A stretch of DNA of 25,618 bases from an uncultured bacterium. Its GTDB lineage: Bacteria > Bacillota_A > Clostridia > Lachnospirales > Lachnospiraceae. Shown here piece after piece: positions 22,784 to 25,618 of the stretch; position 1 is the first letter of the stretch, and each line of letters begins with the position of its first letter. The stretch lies in assembly GCA_905215045.1 (NCBI GenBank), contig CAJMOO010000023.1, positions 1-25,618 on the forward strand, in the 5' to 3' direction. The notes under the pieces were generated by a model, which had not been told where the DNA came from, searched no databases, and worked only from the letters and a program-made list of their open reading frames with translations. A program made the position numbers and the translations under genes.

Positions 22784-25423
22784 TTATTTCGCTTCGTACC
22801 AGCTTGCTCCCTGTTCGATATCAATATTTAATGGCACTCTAAGACTTGCTGCGTTCATCATTTCATTCTGTAAGATTTCTTTCACTTCCTCAAATTCATC
22901 TAAATGAGTCTCAATCAGTAATTCATCGTGAATCTGTAAGAGCAGACGGGATTTCATCTGTTTTTCTTTTAATTTCATATTCACTCTTACCATTGCAATC
23001 TTGATGATATCTGCAGCAGTTCCCTGAATTGGGGAGTTCATTGCCACACGTTCTCCAAAGTTTCTCTGCATAAAATTACTGGATTTTAATTCTGGGATCG
23101 GACGGATTCGGTTGAACATTGTCTTAACATATCCATCTGTTTTTCCTTTTTCCACTTCTCCATCTAAGAATTCTTTTACGCGTGGATACATTGCAAAATA
23201 ACGGTCAATGTATTCCTGTGCCTGTTTTCTTGAGATCTTGAGATCCTGACTTAATCCAAACGCACTTAACCCATAAATAATTCCAAAGTTTACAGCTTTT
23301 GCTTCTCTTCTTTGTGTACTTGTCACTTCATCCATCGGAATTCCAAACACCTCGGAAGCTGTTCTCGCATGAATATCCTGATTTTCTTCATAAGCATGAA
23401 GGAGTTTCTCATCCTGTGACAAATGCGCCAGCACACGAAGCTCGATCTGTGAATAATCGGCATCCAAAAATACATATCCATCTTCTGGCAAAAATACCTT
23501 ACGGATTGCTCTTCCAAGTTCCATACGGATTGGAATATTCTGAAGATTTGGCTCTGTACTGCTGATTCTTCCAGTTGCTGTGATCGTCTGATTAAATTTT
23601 CCATGAATTCTCTGGTCATCCTGAATAAAGTTTGCCAGACCATCTGCATATGTTGATTTTAATTTGGTTAACTGTCTGTATTCTAAGATCATAGGAATGA
23701 TCGGATAAAGATGCTCGATCTTTTCTAACACTTCCACACTCGTAGAGTATCCAGTCTTTGTCTTTTTCGCACCTTCTAATTTCATATGCTCAAATAAGAC
23801 AACACCTAACTGTTTTGGGGAATTGATATTGAATTCTTCGCCTGCTTCTTTATAAATAGAATCCTGTAATTCTTCAATTCTTCCAACCAGCTGATCTCCA
23901 TATTCTTTCAGAGCTTTTGAATCTACATGAATTCCTCTCACTTCCATATCATGAAGTGCAAACATCGTTGGAATTTCAATCTCACGGTAAAGATCCATCA
24001 TCTCAAGTTCTGTTAACTTATCACTTAACGGTTTGATCGCTTCTCTTGAAATATAAGCTTCATAACCCATGATCTTCTTTCCTGCATCACTTAAGACACC
24101 ATCTGTAACCATTGGATGTTTCTTATCGATCAGCTCTTTTCTTGATGGGAGCATCATGGATTTATAATCTCTTGCAATATCATCATATTCATAAGTACTT
24201 TTCAATGGATTCACCAGATAAGCAGCCAGAGAAACATCAAAGATACTCTTTGTCAGCTCATTGATCGTTAAATGAGATAAATGTTCTTTCACTTCCATCA
24301 TTGCCACATGTTCCATGCTCTGATATAAATGATCGATTTTTTCATATAAGAAATCCTGTGTTAAGAATCCAAATCCTTCACAGCCAAATAAGTATACTTC
24401 TTCTCCTTCTGTATTTAATGCAACCCACATTGCATCGTTTTCTTTATAAATGGAGACTCCAGCTTCCCTCTTCTTTGCCGCTTTTGCAAAAATATCTTCC
24501 GCCTCTGCAAGGTCAACGATCTCTTTGATCTTAACCTCCAGATCTTCCTGTTCCTCTCCGTCAAAACGTTTGAGAATTGCTTTAAATTCCAATTCTTTTA
24601 ACATATGGTAAGCTTCTTTTGTATACAGATTACCAAGCTTTGCTTCTTCAAATGTAATATCAACCGGACTGTCTAACTTGATCGTTGCAAGTTCCTTGCT
24701 CATAACTCCCTGCTCATAATATTCCTGCAGATTGTTCTTTGCTCGATTTGGTTTTACTTCATCAATATGCGCATATGCATTCTCTAATGATTTAAACTCT
24801 TTGATCAGTTTTGTCGCCGTCTTCTCTCCAATTCCAGGAATCCCCGGAATATTATCGGATGCATCCCCCATCAACGCCTTCACATCGATAAATTCTTTCG
24901 GTGTCACCTGATATTTCTCTAACACATCATCTTCATAATAATCTTCAACAACCGTTCCAGCTCTGTTCGTCTTTGGAATACGAATCTGCACTTTCTTCGT
25001 TGCAAGCTGTAATAGATCTCGGTCTCCAGATACGATCTTCACTTCAAATCCAGCTTCTTCTCCAAGAACAGACATTGTCCCAAGAAGGTCATCCGCTTCA
25101 TAGCCTTCTTTCATCATCAAAGGAATTTTCATCGCCTTCAAAACTTCACGGATCACAGGGACCTGTTCTCTTAATTCATCTGGCATCCCTTTTCTCGTTC
25201 CTTTATAATCCGCAAACATTTTGTGACGGAATGTCGGTGCTTTTAAGTCAAATGCAACCGCTAAGTGTGTTGGGTTTTCTTCCTCTAAAAATTTAAACAT
25301 GATATTTAAAAAACCAAGCACCGCATTCGTATGAAGCCCCTGACTGTTTGTCATGTCTGGAAGTCCGTAAAATGCACGGTTTAATATGCTGTTTCCATCG
25401 ATTAATAATAGTTTCTGTTCCAT
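22784..25423 (-). CDS. polA: DNA polymerase I
   Basis: Repair and Okazaki-fragment-processing polymerase, 879 residues, normal length. Residues 1-290 form the 5'-nuclease domain (LLLIDGNSILNRAFYG, EADDLLGT, SGDRDLLQL, GDASDNIPGIPGIGEKTA). Residues about 310-480 form the vestigial 3'-5' exonuclease domain: the DxE of ExoI and the Asp of ExoIII are missing, so proofreading is probably absent, as in many Firmicutes. The polymerase domain has motif A DADYSQIELRVLAHLS, motif B RREAKAVNFGIIYGLS and motif C QIHDELLIE. ATG 25423 has AAGGAG 11 bases upstream. First gene of a polA-coaE unit. Confidence 0.98.
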   Translation of the reverse strand: MEQKLLLIDGNSILNRAFYGLPDMTNSQGLHTNAVLGFLNIMFKFLEEENPTHLAVAFDLKAPTFRHKMFADYKGTRKGMPDELREQVPVIREVLKAMKIPLMMKEGYEADDLLGTMSVLGEEAGFEVKIVSGDRDLLQLATKKVQIRIPKTNRAGTVVEDYYEDDVLEKYQVTPKEFIDVKALMGDASDNIPGIPGIGEKTATKLIKEFKSLENAYAHIDEVKPNRAKNNLQEYYEQGVMSKELATIKLDSPVDITFEEAKLGNLYTKEAYHMLKELEFKAILKRFDGEEQEDLEVKIKEIVDLAEAEDIFAKAAKKREAGVSIYKENDAMWVALNTEGEEVYLFGCEGFGFLTQDFLYEKIDHLYQSMEHVAMMEVKEHLSHLTINELTKSIFDVSLAAYLVNPLKSTYEYDDIARDYKSMMLPSRKELIDKKHPMVTDGVLSDAGKKIMGYEAYISREAIKPLSDKLTELEMMDLYREIEIPTMFALHDMEVRGIHVDSKALKEYGDQLVGRIEELQDSIYKEAGEEFNINSPKQLGVVLFEHMKLEGAKKTKTGYSTSVEVLEKIEHLYPIIPMILEYRQLTKLKSTYADGLANFIQDDQRIHGKFNQTITATGRISSTEPNLQNIPIRMELGRAIRKVFLPEDGYVFLDADYSQIELRVLAHLSQDEKLLHAYEENQDIHARTASEVFGIPMDEVTSTQRREAKAVNFGIIYGLSAFGLSQDLKISRKQAQEYIDRYFAMYPRVKEFLDGEVEKGKTDGYVKTMFNRIRPIPELKSSNFMQRNFGERVAMNSPIQGTAADIIKIAMVRVNMKLKEKQMKSRLLLQIHDELLIETHLDEFEEVKEILQNEMMNAASLRVPLNIDIEQGASWYEAK

Positions 25424-25462
25424 GCCAGATTGTTCTCCTTTTCTATAAATATGCTCTGAAGT

Positions 25463-25491
25463 ATTGTAACATAAAGAGATTGTAATTTGAA
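25463..25491 (-). promoter_or_regulatory. Promoter of polA-coaE
   Basis: Minus-strand -10 TACAAT (25463-25468) with a weak -35 TTCAAA (25486-25491) at 17 bp. The leader to ATG 25423 is about 35 nt. Confidence 0.6.
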
Positions 25492-25504
25492 GGGTAGTCG
25501 TGGG

Positions 25505-25618
25505 GATTGTATATGAGAAAAACGAAATAATAATATAAAGGATCCAGACCAGAAATTTATGCTCGCCGTTTTGAACGGTCGCTGATTCGCTAGTTTTCCT
25601 TGCGCAACTCGCTTCGCT
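25505..25618. repeat. GC-richer, repeat-like intergenic stretch at the right edge
   Basis: The last ~110 bp hold no visible gene. After an AT-rich part the sequence becomes clearly richer in GC and in short palindromes: GCCGTT-TTG-AACGG hairpin (25566-25577 area), TTGCGCAA, and repeats of TCGCT/GCGA. Such stretches in this bacterial group are often multicopy extragenic repeats, but no second copy exists in the window. Confidence 0.3.

Overview
The window looks like chromosomal DNA of an AT-rich, low-GC Gram-positive anaerobe, most likely a gut Lachnospiraceae (Anaerostipes-like; inferred from gene style, not proven). Reasons: the hrcA-grpE-dnaK order behind a perfect CIRCE element, strong AGGAGG ribosome sites, oxygen-sensitive glycyl-radical enzymes, and the polA-coaE-walJ-ACT-UPF0210-tyrS order. 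Most genes are on the minus strand.

Layout. (1) 1-2225: heat-shock operon hrcA-grpE-dnaK (dnaK runs off the left edge), controlled by one CIRCE. (2) 2304-2606: a small unrecognised membrane protein, head to head with hrcA. (3) 2702-7819: a glycyl-radical sugar module made of a DeoR-type regulator, a fructose-6-phosphate-aldolase-like enzyme, a divergent radical-SAM activase and a PflD/YbiW-type glycyl radical enzyme. The two promoter regions of the module share a repeated TTTYGTTYGTAA operator-like motif. The gene set matches the E. coli 'anhydroglycolysis' pathway (1,5-anhydrohexitol-6-phosphate to 1-deoxyfructose-6-phosphate, then aldol cleavage). (4) 8005-13251: a second sugar operon with a fructose-type PTS EIIC (no IIA or IIB in the window), a xylose-isomerase-like TIM barrel, a PfkB kinase, a 3-hexulose-6-phosphate synthase homologue (HPS) and a 6-phospho-3-hexuloisomerase homologue (PHI). 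It has a strong promoter followed by three 13-bp tandem repeats and ends in a clear terminator. A LacI/KdgR-like regulator lies upstream. Its substrate cannot be read from the sequence.

(5) 13273-18041: accessory genes. These are an AAA-ATPase/PD-(D/E)XK protein of the DUF1703 type, an SdpR/SdpI-like pair with a promoter flanked by two inverted repeats, a Cof-type HAD phosphatase on the plus strand, a stretch of small doubtful ORFs, and a YczE-like membrane protein. (6) 18129-25423: conserved housekeeping genes tyrS, UPF0210 with its ACT partner, walJ-like metallo-beta-lactamase, coaE and polA. The last ~110 bp are a richer-GC, repeat-like stretch with no gene that I can see.

The most interesting parts are the glycyl-radical module with its shared operators and the HPS/PHI operon of unknown substrate beside it. 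No CRISPR, tRNA, rRNA, insertion sequence or prophage was seen.
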